Below, in pieces: positions 36,344-48,040 of a DNA stretch of 64,000 bases. Numbering within the stretch: the stretch's first letter is position 1; each line of letters opens with the position of its first letter. The notes below the pieces were generated by a model. That model saw only the letters and a list, made by a program, of their open reading frames with translations, ran no database searches and was not told where the DNA came from. Location of the stretch: contig NZ_JARBAX010000001.1 in NCBI RefSeq assembly GCF_028807635.1, forward strand, positions 819,001 to 883,000, read 5' to 3'. Source of the stretch: Streptomyces spiramyceticus. GTDB lineage: Bacteria > Actinomycetota > Actinomycetes > Streptomycetales > Streptomycetaceae. Both the position numbers and the translations under genes were made by a program.

Positions 36344-36480
36344 GGTCCTTGGCTCAGGGGGAATAAATGGGTCATTGCCATACATACCCAGGTACGCACG
36401 GCACACCCGGGCAACACCGCAGCATGGCGCGGCAGAGCCAGTCTAATGAAGGATTTCCCGCTGTCTAGCCTTACAAAGCA

Positions 36481-38520
36481 TCAATCTCTCGGCGAAGTAC
36501 TGCGGATTTCGTAGGCGGAACCCTCCTCTCCCAAGAGTGTTTCCGCAGCGCTCCTGTGCACCTCGGCCGCCGCCGGGTCGCCCAGCCGGTCGAGCGTGTC
36601 CGCGAGCCGCAACTCCAGTGCCCCCTGCAGCCGTACGTCCTCAGCCTGGCGCGCGCATTCCACGGCTTCCTGGCAGGTGCGCAGCGATTCGTGCGGCCGT
36701 CCCGCGTACTCCTGCACACGGGCCACTTCGCTCAACGCCCTTGCGTGGCCCGCCAGATCACCGAGCCTGCGGTGTCCGGCCGCGGCGGCCCGCCAGTGGC
36801 GAAGGCCCTCGCCGTACCGGCCCGCATAGGTGTGCACGCTCCCGAGCCGCCCGTACAGCCGCGCTGCGTCCTCGCGTTCACCGCGCGCGAGCCGCTGTTC
36901 CAGGGCCCGTCCGTACCAGTCGGAGGCGCGCTGCCAGTCCCCCATTTCCTGGTAGGTCCCGCCTACGGATTCCATCGCACGACCGGTCGCATACGCGTCG
37001 GCGGCCGCCCGGCCGGCGTCCAGCGCGGCCCGGTATCGGGTCAGCGCCTCCTGCATACGTCCGGTCCGGGCGTCCAGATCGGCAAGATTCAGCAGCGCGG
37101 CGGCCTGCTCCCGGTGCAGACCGTGCCGCTCGGCCACGCCCAGTACGAGCCGGTGCAGCCCGTACAGATCGGGAGCGGCGGCCTCGGCGCCCCGGTGCGC
37201 GGCCAGTGCCCGTACCAGCGCGGCCACCAGGCGCCGGGCCAGCGTGTCCAGATCACCGTCCTCGACCGCGATACGGGCGGAGGCGAGCAGCGCGGGCTGC
37301 CGGATCCGCAGCCATTCGGCGCCCTCCGGGGCATTGGAGAAGCGCAGCGCGCGCGGCAGTCCCGCCAGTTTCTTGCGGGCCGGGGAGCCGTCGGGCTCGG
37401 TGATCGCCCGGCAGGACTGGAGCTGGCGTACAGTCCGCTCCAGCATCCTGGCCCGGGCCAGCTGGACCTCGGTGGGCCGGTCCCGGTTCTCCATGAGCGC
37501 CTTCATCATGGGCGCGAGACAGCCGGGCACCTCGTACTGCCGCCCGCTCTTCCTCCTCAGCAGGCCGAACGCGGCGAAGTCGTCCAGTGCCGACTTGGCC
37601 CCGGAGACCGAGCAGCCGGCCAGGGCGGACGCGGTGTGCGCGTCCACGAGACCGGCGGGCGCCAGGGACAGCAGGCGCAGCATGCGCGCGGTGGGCTGCG
37701 AGAGGGATTCGTACACGAACCGGAAGACGCGGGCCAGCGGCCTGGCGCCGGTGGGCTGCTCCGGTCCGGCCGGCATGTCGTGCAGCCGCTTGGTCACATC
37801 GGCGACCGATGCATTGGGCCTGGCCGCCAGCCACCCGCCGACCAGTGTCAGCGCGGCGGGCTGTCCCCCGCACTCCTCGGCGAGCGCGTGGGCCGCCGTG
37901 GGGTCGACCGTGATCCTGACCTCGCCCGTGGAGCGACCGAGCAGCGCGACGGCGGAGGCGGTGTCCAGGCCGCCGATCGTGCAGGGCCGGACGTCGGGGA
38001 TGCCGGTGAGCGGGCCCTGGGCCGTGGCGACGACCAGGCAGTCCGGGTTGTCGGGCAGCAGCGGGTCGACCTGCTCGGCGTCGACGGCGTCGTCGAGGAC
38101 CAGCAGGTGGCGGCGTACGGCGAGTGCGTCGCGGACCATTGCGGACAGCTCGTCCTCACCGGCTCCCGGCGGGGACGCGATGCCCAGGTTGTCGAGCAGC
38201 TCGCGGGCGGTGCGGTCAGTGGGGACGCGTTCGCCGCCCGGGTCGGTGAGCCGGGCGTGCAGGATCCCGTCGGGGTAGTCACCGGCGAGGCCGGCGGCGA
38301 GTTCCCCGGCGAGGGCGGTGCGCCCCGAGCCGGGGCGGCCCGCGATCAGCAGCACGCGGGCCCTCGGCGCCTTGCGGCCGGCGAGGGTGTCGAGTCCCGC
38401 CCGTTCGATGTCGGCCCGCAGCGCCTTCAACTCGCGTTCTCTGCCGAAGAATTCACCCGTCGCCCACCCTGCCGCGGAACCCGCAGCCGTGCCGCTGGTG
38501 TCCACCGCCTGATCCGTCAC
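36481..38520 (-). CDS. STAND-type NTPase with TPR repeats
   Basis: 679-residue protein of the signal-transduction ATPase group (AfsR-like NB-ARC without the SARP domain). It starts GEFFGRERELKALRADIERA. P-loop region is IAGRPGSGRTALAGELA (residues 61-68), where the Walker A lysine is replaced by arginine; Walker B is RRHLLVLDDAVD. Then VYESLSQPTARMLRLLSLAP winged-helix-like, and five or more TPRs from about 470 (AAALLNLADLDARTGRMQEA, MESVGGTYQEMGDWQRASDW, YGRLGSVHTYAGRYGEGLRH). Likely a scaffold or signalling protein. GTG start chosen at VTDQAVDTS. Lies between ald and the nudix gene, 128 bp or more from each. Confidence 0.8.
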   Translation of the reverse strand: MTDQAVDTSGTAAGSAAGWATGEFFGRERELKALRADIERAGLDTLAGRKAPRARVLLIAGRPGSGRTALAGELAAGLAGDYPDGILHARLTDPGGERVPTDRTARELLDNLGIASPPGAGEDELSAMVRDALAVRRHLLVLDDAVDAEQVDPLLPDNPDCLVVATAQGPLTGIPDVRPCTIGGLDTASAVALLGRSTGEVRITVDPTAAHALAEECGGQPAALTLVGGWLAARPNASVADVTKRLHDMPAGPEQPTGARPLARVFRFVYESLSQPTARMLRLLSLAPAGLVDAHTASALAGCSVSGAKSALDDFAAFGLLRRKSGRQYEVPGCLAPMMKALMENRDRPTEVQLARARMLERTVRQLQSCRAITEPDGSPARKKLAGLPRALRFSNAPEGAEWLRIRQPALLASARIAVEDGDLDTLARRLVAALVRALAAHRGAEAAAPDLYGLHRLVLGVAERHGLHREQAAALLNLADLDARTGRMQEALTRYRAALDAGRAAADAYATGRAMESVGGTYQEMGDWQRASDWYGRALEQRLARGEREDAARLYGRLGSVHTYAGRYGEGLRHWRAAAAGHRRLGDLAGHARALSEVARVQEYAGRPHESLRTCQEAVECARQAEDVRLQGALELRLADTLDRLGDPAAAEVHRSAAETLLGEEGSAYEIRSTSPRD

Positions 38521-38676
38521 GGGCCACGCTCCCGTCCGCCTGCGCACAAGCCCGCCGCGACTGCGGTCGGGGGCTTCGAGCGTAGTTCACGCTCTGCTAC
38601 GAACCGGGCAGAGCAGGGCGGGCGCATCCCCCGATCGGATCAAGGGATTTTCAGACGACCGTTCCGGGTGTGACGG

Positions 38677-39303
38677 CTACGCGTCGAAGGGCCGGGCCGG
38701 CCACGGGTCATCGGCCGGACGCAGCGCGTCGACCCCGTCGCCCGCGAGTGCGGCGGAGAGCGCGAGGGCGCCCACGACCAGGCAGGTGTTGTGCAACTCG
38801 CCCGCCAGCACGCCCCGTACGAGTTCCGCGAGCGGCACCCGGGCGTGCTCCATGTCGGCCTCTTCCTCCTCGACGACGAAGCGCTCGCCCTCCACCGCGG
38901 AGAGATCGCGGGCGAAGAAGATCCGTACAGCCTCGTCACAGCCGCCGGGCGTCGGGTAGACGTCGGCCAGCACCCGCCAGTCCTCGGCCTTGACGTGCGC
39001 CTCTTCGTAGAGTTCGCGCTGCGCGGCGGCCAGCGGGTTCTCGCCCGGTACGTCGAGCAGGCCGGCCGGGATCTCCCAGAGCTTGTGGCGCACGGGGTGC
39101 CGGTACTGACGGATGACCAGGACGCGGTCGTTCTCGTCGAGGGCGAGTACGGCCACCGAGCCGGGGTGGACCTGGTAGTCGCGGCTCACCACACTGCCGT
39201 CGGGCATGACCACGTCGTCCGTGCGGACACTCGTCTTGTTGCCCGTGAAGGGGGTCGCGGTCGAGGTGACCTGCCACTCCTCGGGGGTGTCCTTGATGGC
39301 CAT
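38677..39303 (-). CDS. ADP-ribose pyrophosphatase (Nudix)
   Basis: 208-residue Nudix hydrolase that should split ADP-ribose to AMP and ribose-5-phosphate. Nudix region: ELPAGLLD-type segment WEIPAGLLDVPGENPLAAAQ followed by RELYEEAHVKAEDW. The box is recognisable but has His where the usual REUxEExG has Gly. RDYQVHPGSVAVLALDENDR and VLVIRQYRHPVRHKLWEIPA are typical of the ADP-ribose branch. ATG start with GGGAGG upstream. It sits 78 bp downstream of pyrG, same strand, probably co-transcribed. Confidence 0.88.
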   Translation of the reverse strand: MAIKDTPEEWQVTSTATPFTGNKTSVRTDDVVMPDGSVVSRDYQVHPGSVAVLALDENDRVLVIRQYRHPVRHKLWEIPAGLLDVPGENPLAAAQRELYEEAHVKAEDWRVLADVYPTPGGCDEAVRIFFARDLSAVEGERFVVEEEEADMEHARVPLAELVRGVLAGELHNTCLVVGALALSAALAGDGVDALRPADDPWPARPFDA

Positions 39304-39381
39304 GAAAACGTCCTCCCAAAAAGCAGAAACCGGGGTACGGACCCCCAAAGGGCCGTACCCCGGCAACCGTATCTCCTGCTC

Positions 39382-41046
<1,665 letters not shown>

Positions 41047-41459
41047 CGCCAAGAGGGGGCTCCCGTGGTCGCGAGGTGAGGTGCGTACCGGCGTCCTGCC
41101 CGGATTCGGGAGGTGCCGTCGCTGCGGTTCGGGGGCCGAACTGATGCCACAGCCGCCCACCGGTCCACGGGGTACCAGGGTATCAGCGACAGGGCGAGGC
41201 CGCTTCCGGCCACGCGCCACGTGCCGCGCCCCCTTTCACCTGCGAGTCACCCTTCGTCCACTCGTTCGGCCGACCCGCGTTGCCAAGACCGTCGCGCAAT
41301 CCATCGACGTTGCGTCGTATCCTGCTCAGACACATCGCTGCGAGCCGGCCGGCGAAGGCACCATCCCAGCCCGCTCCCGGGACCAAGAGCTCGTCGAAGA
41401 TCCCCTGACCGCAGCCGCCCCGTCCGGGGTGGATGTGGCCGTTCGACTGGAGATTGCAC
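41047..41459. promoter_or_regulatory. Divergent intergenic region, pyrG / GH15 gene
   Basis: 413 bp with no gene-like frame. It should hold promoters for pyrG (minus) and the GH15 gene (plus). TTGCGTCGTATCCT at about 41306-41322 contains a possible -10 (TATCCT) on the plus strand. No convincing operator or riboswitch. Confidence 0.35.
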
Positions 41460-43262
41460 GTGGCCGGGCGCATCGAGGACTACGCACTCATCGGAGACAT
41501 GCAGACAGCGGCACTGGTCTGCAGGGACGGCACGGTCGACTGGCTGTGCCTTCCCCGCTTCGACTCCCACGCCGTGTTCGCCGGGCTTCTCGGCACCGAG
41601 GAACACGGCTTCTGGCGCATCGGGCCCGTACACGCGGCCGACGCGGGGCCGCCTGCGGCTGCCCGCCGCAGCTATCGCGGGGACTCCCTGATCCTCGAAT
41701 CGGAGTGGGACACCCGGTACGGCACGGTCAGAGTGACCGATTTCATGCCGCCGCGTGACGGCGCTCCGCAGCTGATCCGGATTGTCGAGGGTCTCAGCGG
41801 CCGGGTGCGGATGCGGTCCTCGCTGCGGATGCGCTTCAGCTACGGGCGTGTGACGCCCTGGGTCCACAAGGTCGACTCGCGCACGGTCGCCGTCGCGGGG
41901 CCGGACTCGGTGTGGCTGGACACGGAGGCCGAGACCCACGGCAAGGACCTCACGACGTACTCCGACTTCACCGTCGCACCCGGTGACCGGGTCACATTCA
42001 CGATCAGCTGGCAGCCCTCGCACAAGGAGCCCCCGCCGGCGGCCGACCCCACCGCCTCGCTGGAGGCGACCGCCCACTTCTGGCGCGAGTGGGTCGAGCA
42101 GTGCACGTACCACGGCCCCTACCGCGAGGCCGTCGTCCGCTCGCTGATCACGCTCAAGGCGCTGACGTACGCCCCGACGGGCGGCATCGTCGCCGCGCCG
42201 ACCACGTCGCTGCCCGAGGACATCGGCGGCGTACGGAACTGGGACTACCGCTACACCTGGCTGCGCGACGCCGCGATCACCCTCTCCTCGCTGCTGCGCA
42301 CCGGCTACCGCGAAGAAGCCCGTGCTTGGCGCGAGTGGCTGCTGCGCGCGGTCGCCGGCGACCCCGAGAACCTGCAGATCATGTACGGGATCGCGGGCGA
42401 ACGGGAGCTCGGCGAGGCCGAACTGGACTGGCTGCCCGGCTACGAGAACTCCAGCCCCGTCCGGGTCGGCAACGGCGCCGCGCACCAGCTCCAGCTGGAT
42501 GTGTACGGCGAGGTCACGGAGGCCCTGCATCTGGCGCACATGACGGGCCTGGCCCGCAACGACTACGCGGCCCTCCTCCAGCTGAAGCTGATCCACTACC
42601 TGAAGACCCACTGGGACCAGCCCGACGAGGGCATCTGGGAAGTGCGCGGCCCGCGCCGCCACTTCGTGCACTCCAAGGTGATGGCCTGGGTCGCGGTCGA
42701 CCGCACGATCAAGCTGATCGAGATGGGCGACGCGGACGGGCCGCTGGAGGAGTGGCGCGAACTGCGCGACGAGATCCACCGCGACGTGTGCGAGAAGGGC
42801 TACGACAAGGAGCGCAACACCTTCACCCAGTCCTACGGGTCGACGGAGCTGGACGCCTCCCTGCTGCTCATTCCGCAGATGGGCTTCCTGCCGCCCGACG
42901 ACAAGCGGGTCATCGGCACCATTGAGGCGATCCAGCGCGAACTGTCCACGGAGGACGGCTTCGTACTGCGCTACCCGACCGTCGGTGAGGACGCGGGCGT
43001 GGACGGTCTGGAGGGCGACGAGGGCGCGTTCCTGGCGTGTTCCTTCTGGCTCGCCGACGACCTGGCCATGATCGGGCGGGTCGACGAGGCCCGCAAGCTC
43101 TTCGAGAAGCTGCTGGGACTGCGGAACGACCTGGGACTGCTCGCCGAGGAGTGGGACTCCAGGCTCCAGCGCCAGGTCGGCAACTTCCCGCAGGCGTTCA
43201 GCCACGTGCCCCTGATCGACACGGCACTGCGGCTGACGGCGAGCGGCGCGTACGGAGGCTAG
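41460..43262 (+). CDS. Glycoside hydrolase family 15 (trehalase/glucoamylase-like)
   Basis: 600-residue (alpha/alpha)6-barrel hydrolase with N-terminal beta-sandwich. YALIGDMQTAALVCRDGTVD then WLCLPRFDSHAVFAGLLG opens the family; active-site blocks are NWDYRYTWLRDAAITLSSLL (general acid region) and LEGDEGAFLACSFWLADDL (second glutamate). No signal peptide, so intracellular. Actinobacterial relatives include the GH15 trehalases of mycobacteria; glucoamylase or another alpha-glucoside activity is the alternative. GTG start with GGAG seven nt upstream, which removes a longer frame beginning MWPFDWRLH. Confidence 0.88.
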   Translation: MAGRIEDYALIGDMQTAALVCRDGTVDWLCLPRFDSHAVFAGLLGTEEHGFWRIGPVHAADAGPPAAARRSYRGDSLILESEWDTRYGTVRVTDFMPPRDGAPQLIRIVEGLSGRVRMRSSLRMRFSYGRVTPWVHKVDSRTVAVAGPDSVWLDTEAETHGKDLTTYSDFTVAPGDRVTFTISWQPSHKEPPPAADPTASLEATAHFWREWVEQCTYHGPYREAVVRSLITLKALTYAPTGGIVAAPTTSLPEDIGGVRNWDYRYTWLRDAAITLSSLLRTGYREEARAWREWLLRAVAGDPENLQIMYGIAGERELGEAELDWLPGYENSSPVRVGNGAAHQLQLDVYGEVTEALHLAHMTGLARNDYAALLQLKLIHYLKTHWDQPDEGIWEVRGPRRHFVHSKVMAWVAVDRTIKLIEMGDADGPLEEWRELRDEIHRDVCEKGYDKERNTFTQSYGSTELDASLLLIPQMGFLPPDDKRVIGTIEAIQRELSTEDGFVLRYPTVGEDAGVDGLEGDEGAFLACSFWLADDLAMIGRVDEARKLFEKLLGLRNDLGLLAEEWDSRLQRQVGNFPQAFSHVPLIDTALRLTASGAYGG

Positions 43263-43377
43263 GGCTCTGGGTCGCGGGGCCCGGCGAGCCGCCCGGGGCG
43301 GGACCGTTCGACGCGTCGTCGGCCCCCTCCCCGGGCTACGCTGAAAATGTCCTGTCGCCCCTTGGAAGGGGGGCATC

Positions 43378-44769
43378 ATGGCTCCCCACAGCTTGAAGGA
43401 CACGGCTCTGGCCGGCTTCCGGGAGGACCTGACCGGCGATGTCCTCGTCCCGGACGACCCGGGCTACGACGAGGCCCGGACGGTGTTCAACGCCATGATC
43501 GACCGGCGCCCGGCGGTGATCGCCCAGTGCGCGTCGGAAGAGGATGTGGCCCTGGCGATCCGCTTCGGCCGTGACCACGAGCTCCCGATCGCGGTCCGCG
43601 GCGGCGGCCACAGCGTCGCGGGCATGGCGCTCAACGACGGCGGCCTGGTCGTGGACCTGCGCCGGATGAACACGGCGGAAGTGGATCGCGAGGTCCGCAC
43701 GGTGTATCTCGGCGGCGGCGCCACGATCAGTGACATGGACCGGGCCACACAGCCGTACGGCCTGGCGACCACCGGCGGCCGGGCATCCACCACGGGCGTC
43801 GGCGGCTTCACGCTGGGCGGTGGCTCGGGCTGGCTGGAGCGCCGGTGCGGGCTGGCCTGCGACAGTCTGGTCTCCGTCGACCTGGTGACGGCCAACGGCG
43901 ATTTCGTGCACGCGAGCGGGGACGAGAACCCCGAGCTGTTCTGGGCCCTGCACGGCGGTGGCGGCAACTTCGGGGTGGCCACGGCGATGACGCTGAGGCT
44001 GTACCCGCTGCCGTCCTTCGCCATCGTTCTGCTGCTGTATCCGCCGGAAGCCGGCACCGACGTGATCCGTACGTACCGGGACCTCATGGAATCCGCACCG
44101 GATGACGCCGGAGGCGGGGCCCTCTATCTGACCGCACCGCCCGAGGAGTACGTACCGGAACACCTGGTCGGTCAGCTCCTGTGCGGAGCGCTGGTGACGT
44201 ACGCGGGCACCGAGGCACAAGCGCGCGCAGTGGCCAAGCCGCTGCTCGACATCGCGCACGTGGCGGAGGTGATCACCGAGCTGCCCTACGCCGACTTCCA
44301 GTGCATGCTCGACGACCCGCCCGGGCTGCGGAACTACTGGTCCGCCGAGTACCTCGACGCGTTCCCGGACGAGGCCGTGGACCTGTTCTGCAACCGCGCG
44401 GCCGACATGATCGTCCCTTCGAACAGCCAGCATGTGCTGTTCCCGTTGGGTGGCGCGGTGGCGCGGAGCGGTACGGACTATCCGGTGCCCTGGCGCGGGG
44501 CGCCGTGGGCCGTCCATCCGTTCGGGCTCTGGGAGAACGCGTCGGACGACGAGCGCGGGAAGAAGTGGGTCCGTGATTTCCGCGCGGACGTCCAGCCGTG
44601 GTCCACGGGCGCCGTCTACCTCAACTTCATCGGCCGGGAGGGCGGGGAACGGGTCGTCGCCGGCTTCGGCGCCGGCAACTACCGGCGCCTCGCCGCGGTC
44701 AAGGCCCAGTACGACCCCGACAACGTCTTCCGGCTGAACCACAACATCGAACCCGCACAGGAGCCCTAA
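43378..44769 (+). CDS. BBE-type FAD-linked oxidoreductase
   Basis: 463-residue flavoenzyme of the PCMH/berberine-bridge-enzyme family. RGGGHSVAGMALNDGGLVVD carries the His (about residue 78) that binds FAD covalently; GVGGFTLGGGSGWLERRCGL is the second FAD segment; HGGGGNFGVATAMTLRLYPL and the C-terminal YDPDNVFRLNHNI are the family tail. No signal peptide. Members oxidise sugars, alkaloid-like or polyketide substrates; the substrate here is unknown. RBS GGAAGGGG before ATG. Its TAA overlaps the stop of the decayed amine oxidase gene on the opposite strand. Confidence 0.87.
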   Translation: MAPHSLKDTALAGFREDLTGDVLVPDDPGYDEARTVFNAMIDRRPAVIAQCASEEDVALAIRFGRDHELPIAVRGGGHSVAGMALNDGGLVVDLRRMNTAEVDREVRTVYLGGGATISDMDRATQPYGLATTGGRASTTGVGGFTLGGGSGWLERRCGLACDSLVSVDLVTANGDFVHASGDENPELFWALHGGGGNFGVATAMTLRLYPLPSFAIVLLLYPPEAGTDVIRTYRDLMESAPDDAGGGALYLTAPPEEYVPEHLVGQLLCGALVTYAGTEAQARAVAKPLLDIAHVAEVITELPYADFQCMLDDPPGLRNYWSAEYLDAFPDEAVDLFCNRAADMIVPSNSQHVLFPLGGAVARSGTDYPVPWRGAPWAVHPFGLWENASDDERGKKWVRDFRADVQPWSTGAVYLNFIGREGGERVVAGFGAGNYRRLAAVKAQYDPDNVFRLNHNIEPAQEP

Positions 44770-46331
44770 CCGAGGGCGGTGATCACCTCCCGCGCGGCGC
44801 GCTCCCCCTCGGTGGCGCCGCCCCAGCCAAGCTGCGTACGGAGGCCCCTTGGTCCCGTTACGGCGGCAAGTTACGCATTCGGCCCCGCCGTCACGCTTCT
44901 CCGTACTACCTTTGGTGCCCTGCCTACGGGCAGCGGTCAGGGCTTGGCCGTCACGAGGGTCCATGCACCTGAGTGAGAAGCCCCTCGCATGCGCGAAGGG
45001 GAGGAGTCACGAAGCCCTGGAAGTCGTCGTCACCGCGACTCTTGTAACCAGGGGTTGGGGCGCGGGCCGAAAACTTGCGCCGAGCTGGATGAGGATTCCG
45101 CCCGCGTCACACTGGACCGGGCGGTGTCCCAGGTCTGCTGGACGTCGCTGTCGGTGAAGCAGTCACCCGCCGAAACGCCCGGCCAGGCGCCTTCGCCACG
45201 CCACGACCGCGAGGTGAACTGCATATTGAGCTTGGTGCAGTGGCCCATACGGGCATCACGCACCAGGTTCGTCATGAGCGGGTCGAAGCCGGCGGAGGAC
45301 AGATCGAAGCGCTGGAGGACGGGCAGCGGGACGCACAGGACGGTGTGGTCGGCAGTGACGGTGGTCGTGGTGCCCGCGTCGGTGAAGGTAAGGGTCTGGG
45401 TGCCATTGGCATTGGCCCTTACCGCCGTAAGCTGTTTGCCCATCTGGAGCGTGCCTGCGGGCAGGGATTGCGCGATGGCGCGCGGGAGCTGATCGTTGCC
45501 GCCGGTGATGTGGTAGCGCTCGTTGGACAGGCCCCAGACGTTGAAGTGGCCCGGGTTGGGCTGGTAGCCCATCAGCAGGACCAGGGCGAGGGCGGACTGT
45601 TCGGTGGTGTCCGCGCCGTACTCGACGTTGTACGCGACGTCCATGAAGCGGCCCAGCGGTGAGGCGTGCCCGCCCGGGACGCGCGAGTCGATCCACTCGT
45701 AGATCGACATGTTGTCGAGGGCGGTGCCGGTCGGGGTCGTCCGGTTCCACTTCACCTCGCCGGCTTCCTGGAGGTCGCGGTGGAGCGCCTGGAAGACGGC
45801 CTTGAAGTCCTCGTCGGCCTGTTCGCGCGGGTAGTACGCACCGTTGAACCAGAGCACCTCCTCGGCGCCGTTCGGTCCTCCGCCGAGGAAGTCCTCGACC
45901 GGCAGACCGAAGCGGCGGCACAGCTCCAGCATCTTCTTGTGACTGGTGTCGATCAGCTCCCCGCCGATCTCGGAGGTCTGGCCGTACGCCCAGTGGTCAC
46001 GCTGGGTCCACATCCGGCCGCCGACACGGTCCGGACTCGCCTCGTAGAGCGTGCAGTTCAGGCCCGCGTCCTTGAGGGTGAGGGCGGCGGTGAGTCCCGC
46101 TATGCCCGCGCCGACCACGGCGATTCTGGGCGCGGCCGCTCGTACGACGGCCTGGGCGGGTGCGGCTGCGGTGCCGGCAAGGGCGGTGCCGAGGCCGAGG
46201 GCCGCGGCACGGCCCAGCAGTTCCCGACGGGTGGACCCGCGGACCTCTGCGGCGGGCATCCGCAGCCTGCGGGCGGCGGCGTGCTCTGCGGCGAGCCGGC
46301 GCAGTGCGTGCATCGTGTTCGTACGGGACAT
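44766..46331 (-). pseudogene. Decayed flavin monoamine oxidase
   Basis: N-terminal 400 residues are intact: Tat-like start STRRELLGRAAALGLGTAL, FAD fold RIAVVGAGIAGLTAALTL, GRMWTQRDHWAYGQTSEIGG, then up to DCFTDSDVQQTWDT. After that the frame breaks and runs to a stop at 45030. The expected continuation survives in pieces in other frames: AGGILIQLG (about 45079-45105), possibly DFQGF (45011-45031), and the true C-terminus GGATEGERAAREVITALG ending in TAG at 44766. About 185 bp between the last two pieces look foreign, and about 80 codons are missing. So a frameshift, an internal deletion and a small insertion destroyed the C-terminal FAD/substrate part. 11 nt downstream of an amino acid permease gene. 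Confidence 0.75.
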
Positions 46332-46342
46332 GGGGACGCTCC

Positions 46343-47848
46343 TCAGACTGTGGCGGCGGGCTGGGGGTCTGCGTCGGTGCGCTCGGCCGCGTCGTCGAGG
46401 ACGATCCGGCCGATGATCTCGTAGCGCTCCGGCTGCTTGGCCTTGAGGTAGAAACCGAGGCCGAGACCGCCGAAGAAGACCGCTCCGACGATCCACGGGA
46501 TCAGCTTGAAGAAGAGGGAGTCGGCGGCGAGGCCGGCCGCGGTCTCCATGTTGAGCACGAGCAGTACGACGACGGCGATCATGCCGATGCCACCGAGCAG
46601 GGGCGCGGTGAACGTCCTGAACCAGTGCCGGTCCTCGGGGTGGTTCCTGCGGAAGTAGCCGATCACCGCGAACGAGCACAGCGTCTGGACGATGAGGATC
46701 GCCATCGTGCCGAGGATCGCGAGCAGCGTGTACAGGTGGATGTACGGGTCCTCGCCGCCCAGCCAGAACGCCCCGACGAGCAGGGTGGCGATGCCGGACT
46801 GGACGTACGACGCGATGTACGGCGAGCCGTGCGAGCGGTGCGTGCGGCCGAGGGCGGGGGGCAGGAAACCCTCGCGTCCGATGGCGTAGAGGTAGCGCGA
46901 CGCGCACTGGTGGAAGGCCATGCCGCAGGCGAACGAGCCGGTGAGCAGCAGCCACTGGAAGGCGTCGACGGCCCAGCCCCCGATGAACTGCCGCGTCGGG
47001 TCGAAGAAGAGGTCGAGCGGAGAGGCGGACGAGGAGACCTTGACCGCACCGTCCAGCCCGTTGCCGGCGATCGTCATCCAGGAGACGTAGATGTAGAAGA
47101 GCCCCACACCCACCACCGCGATCAGCGTCGCGCGTGGGATGACGCGCTTCGGGTCGCGGGACTCCTCGCCGTACATCGCGGTCGATTCGAAGCCGACCCA
47201 CGACCAGAAGGCGAAGAAGAGGCCGAGCCCGGCCGAGCTGCCGGTGAAGGCGTTGACCGGATTGATCGGCTCGACGGGGATGCCGTCGGGGCCGCCGCCC
47301 GCGAGCAGTACGGCGGTGGCGACGGCGAAGAGCACCGCGATCTCGGCGACGAGCATGATGCCGAGGGCCTTCGCGGTGATGTTGATGTCGAAGTACGCGA
47401 GAACGCCGGTCACAGCGAGCATTCCGGCGGCGTACACGATCCAGGGGAGGTCGACGCCGAGCTGGTCGGCGACGGTCGTCCGGCCGAAGTAGGCGAAGAT
47501 CCCGACGATCGAGGCCTCGAAGACGATGTACGCGAGGACGGCGAGCATGCCGGACGCCATGCCCGCGATGCGGCCGAGGCCGTGCGAGATGTAGCCGTAG
47601 AAGGCGCCCGCGGCGGTGATGCGCTTCGCCATGGCGACGTATCCGACCGAGAAGACGGTCAGGACGACGGTCGCGAAGAGGTAGCCCGCCGGGGCGCCCG
47701 TGCCGTTGCCGAAGCCCACGGCGATAGGGAGATTTCCGGTCATGGCGGTGATCGGCGCCGCGGTGGCCACCGCCATGAAGACCACACCGACCAGTCCCAC
47801 GGAATTTGCCTTGAGCCGCTGGACTTCACGTGCGGGTTTGTCAGACAT
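46343..47848 (-). CDS. APC-superfamily amino acid permease
   Basis: 501-residue transporter with 12 helices. LKANSVGLVGVVFMAVATAA then PITAMTGNLPIAVGFGNG is the unwound helix-1 region of APC permeases; GYISHGLGRIAGMASGMLAV, FFAFWSWVGFESTAMYGEES (helix 6 with conserved EES) and RYLYAIGREGFLPPALGRTH are further signatures. Likely substrate is an amino acid or biogenic amine, given the amine oxidase gene 11 nt downstream. ATG start, AGAGAGGG upstream. Divergent from pucR, which probably regulates it. Confidence 0.88.
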   Translation of the reverse strand: MSDKPAREVQRLKANSVGLVGVVFMAVATAAPITAMTGNLPIAVGFGNGTGAPAGYLFATVVLTVFSVGYVAMAKRITAAGAFYGYISHGLGRIAGMASGMLAVLAYIVFEASIVGIFAYFGRTTVADQLGVDLPWIVYAAGMLAVTGVLAYFDINITAKALGIMLVAEIAVLFAVATAVLLAGGGPDGIPVEPINPVNAFTGSSAGLGLFFAFWSWVGFESTAMYGEESRDPKRVIPRATLIAVVGVGLFYIYVSWMTIAGNGLDGAVKVSSSASPLDLFFDPTRQFIGGWAVDAFQWLLLTGSFACGMAFHQCASRYLYAIGREGFLPPALGRTHRSHGSPYIASYVQSGIATLLVGAFWLGGEDPYIHLYTLLAILGTMAILIVQTLCSFAVIGYFRRNHPEDRHWFRTFTAPLLGGIGMIAVVVLLVLNMETAAGLAADSLFFKLIPWIVGAVFFGGLGLGFYLKAKQPERYEIIGRIVLDDAAERTDADPQPAATV

Positions 47849-48040
47849 GCCGCGCCCTCTCTTACGAACCTTCGTGTACGGGGGCGACAGTCTTTGTCCG
47901 GGTGACGTACACCACAACAGACACGGGGTCACTCAAAACCCTTGTCGAGGCGACGAGTTGTCGGGGCACAGGGCCGCGATATCTGTCCCGTAACCGCAGG
48001 GTGATGTTCCTGGAACTTGGCCGCAGGTAGCGTCCTCGGG

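Noticed and set aside
44826..45010. Insertion sequence or RNA gene inside the broken amine oxidase
   Set aside because: About 185 bp with a small CCCCTCGC/GCGAAGGGG hairpin but no terminal repeats, target duplication or tRNA-like fold; origin left open.
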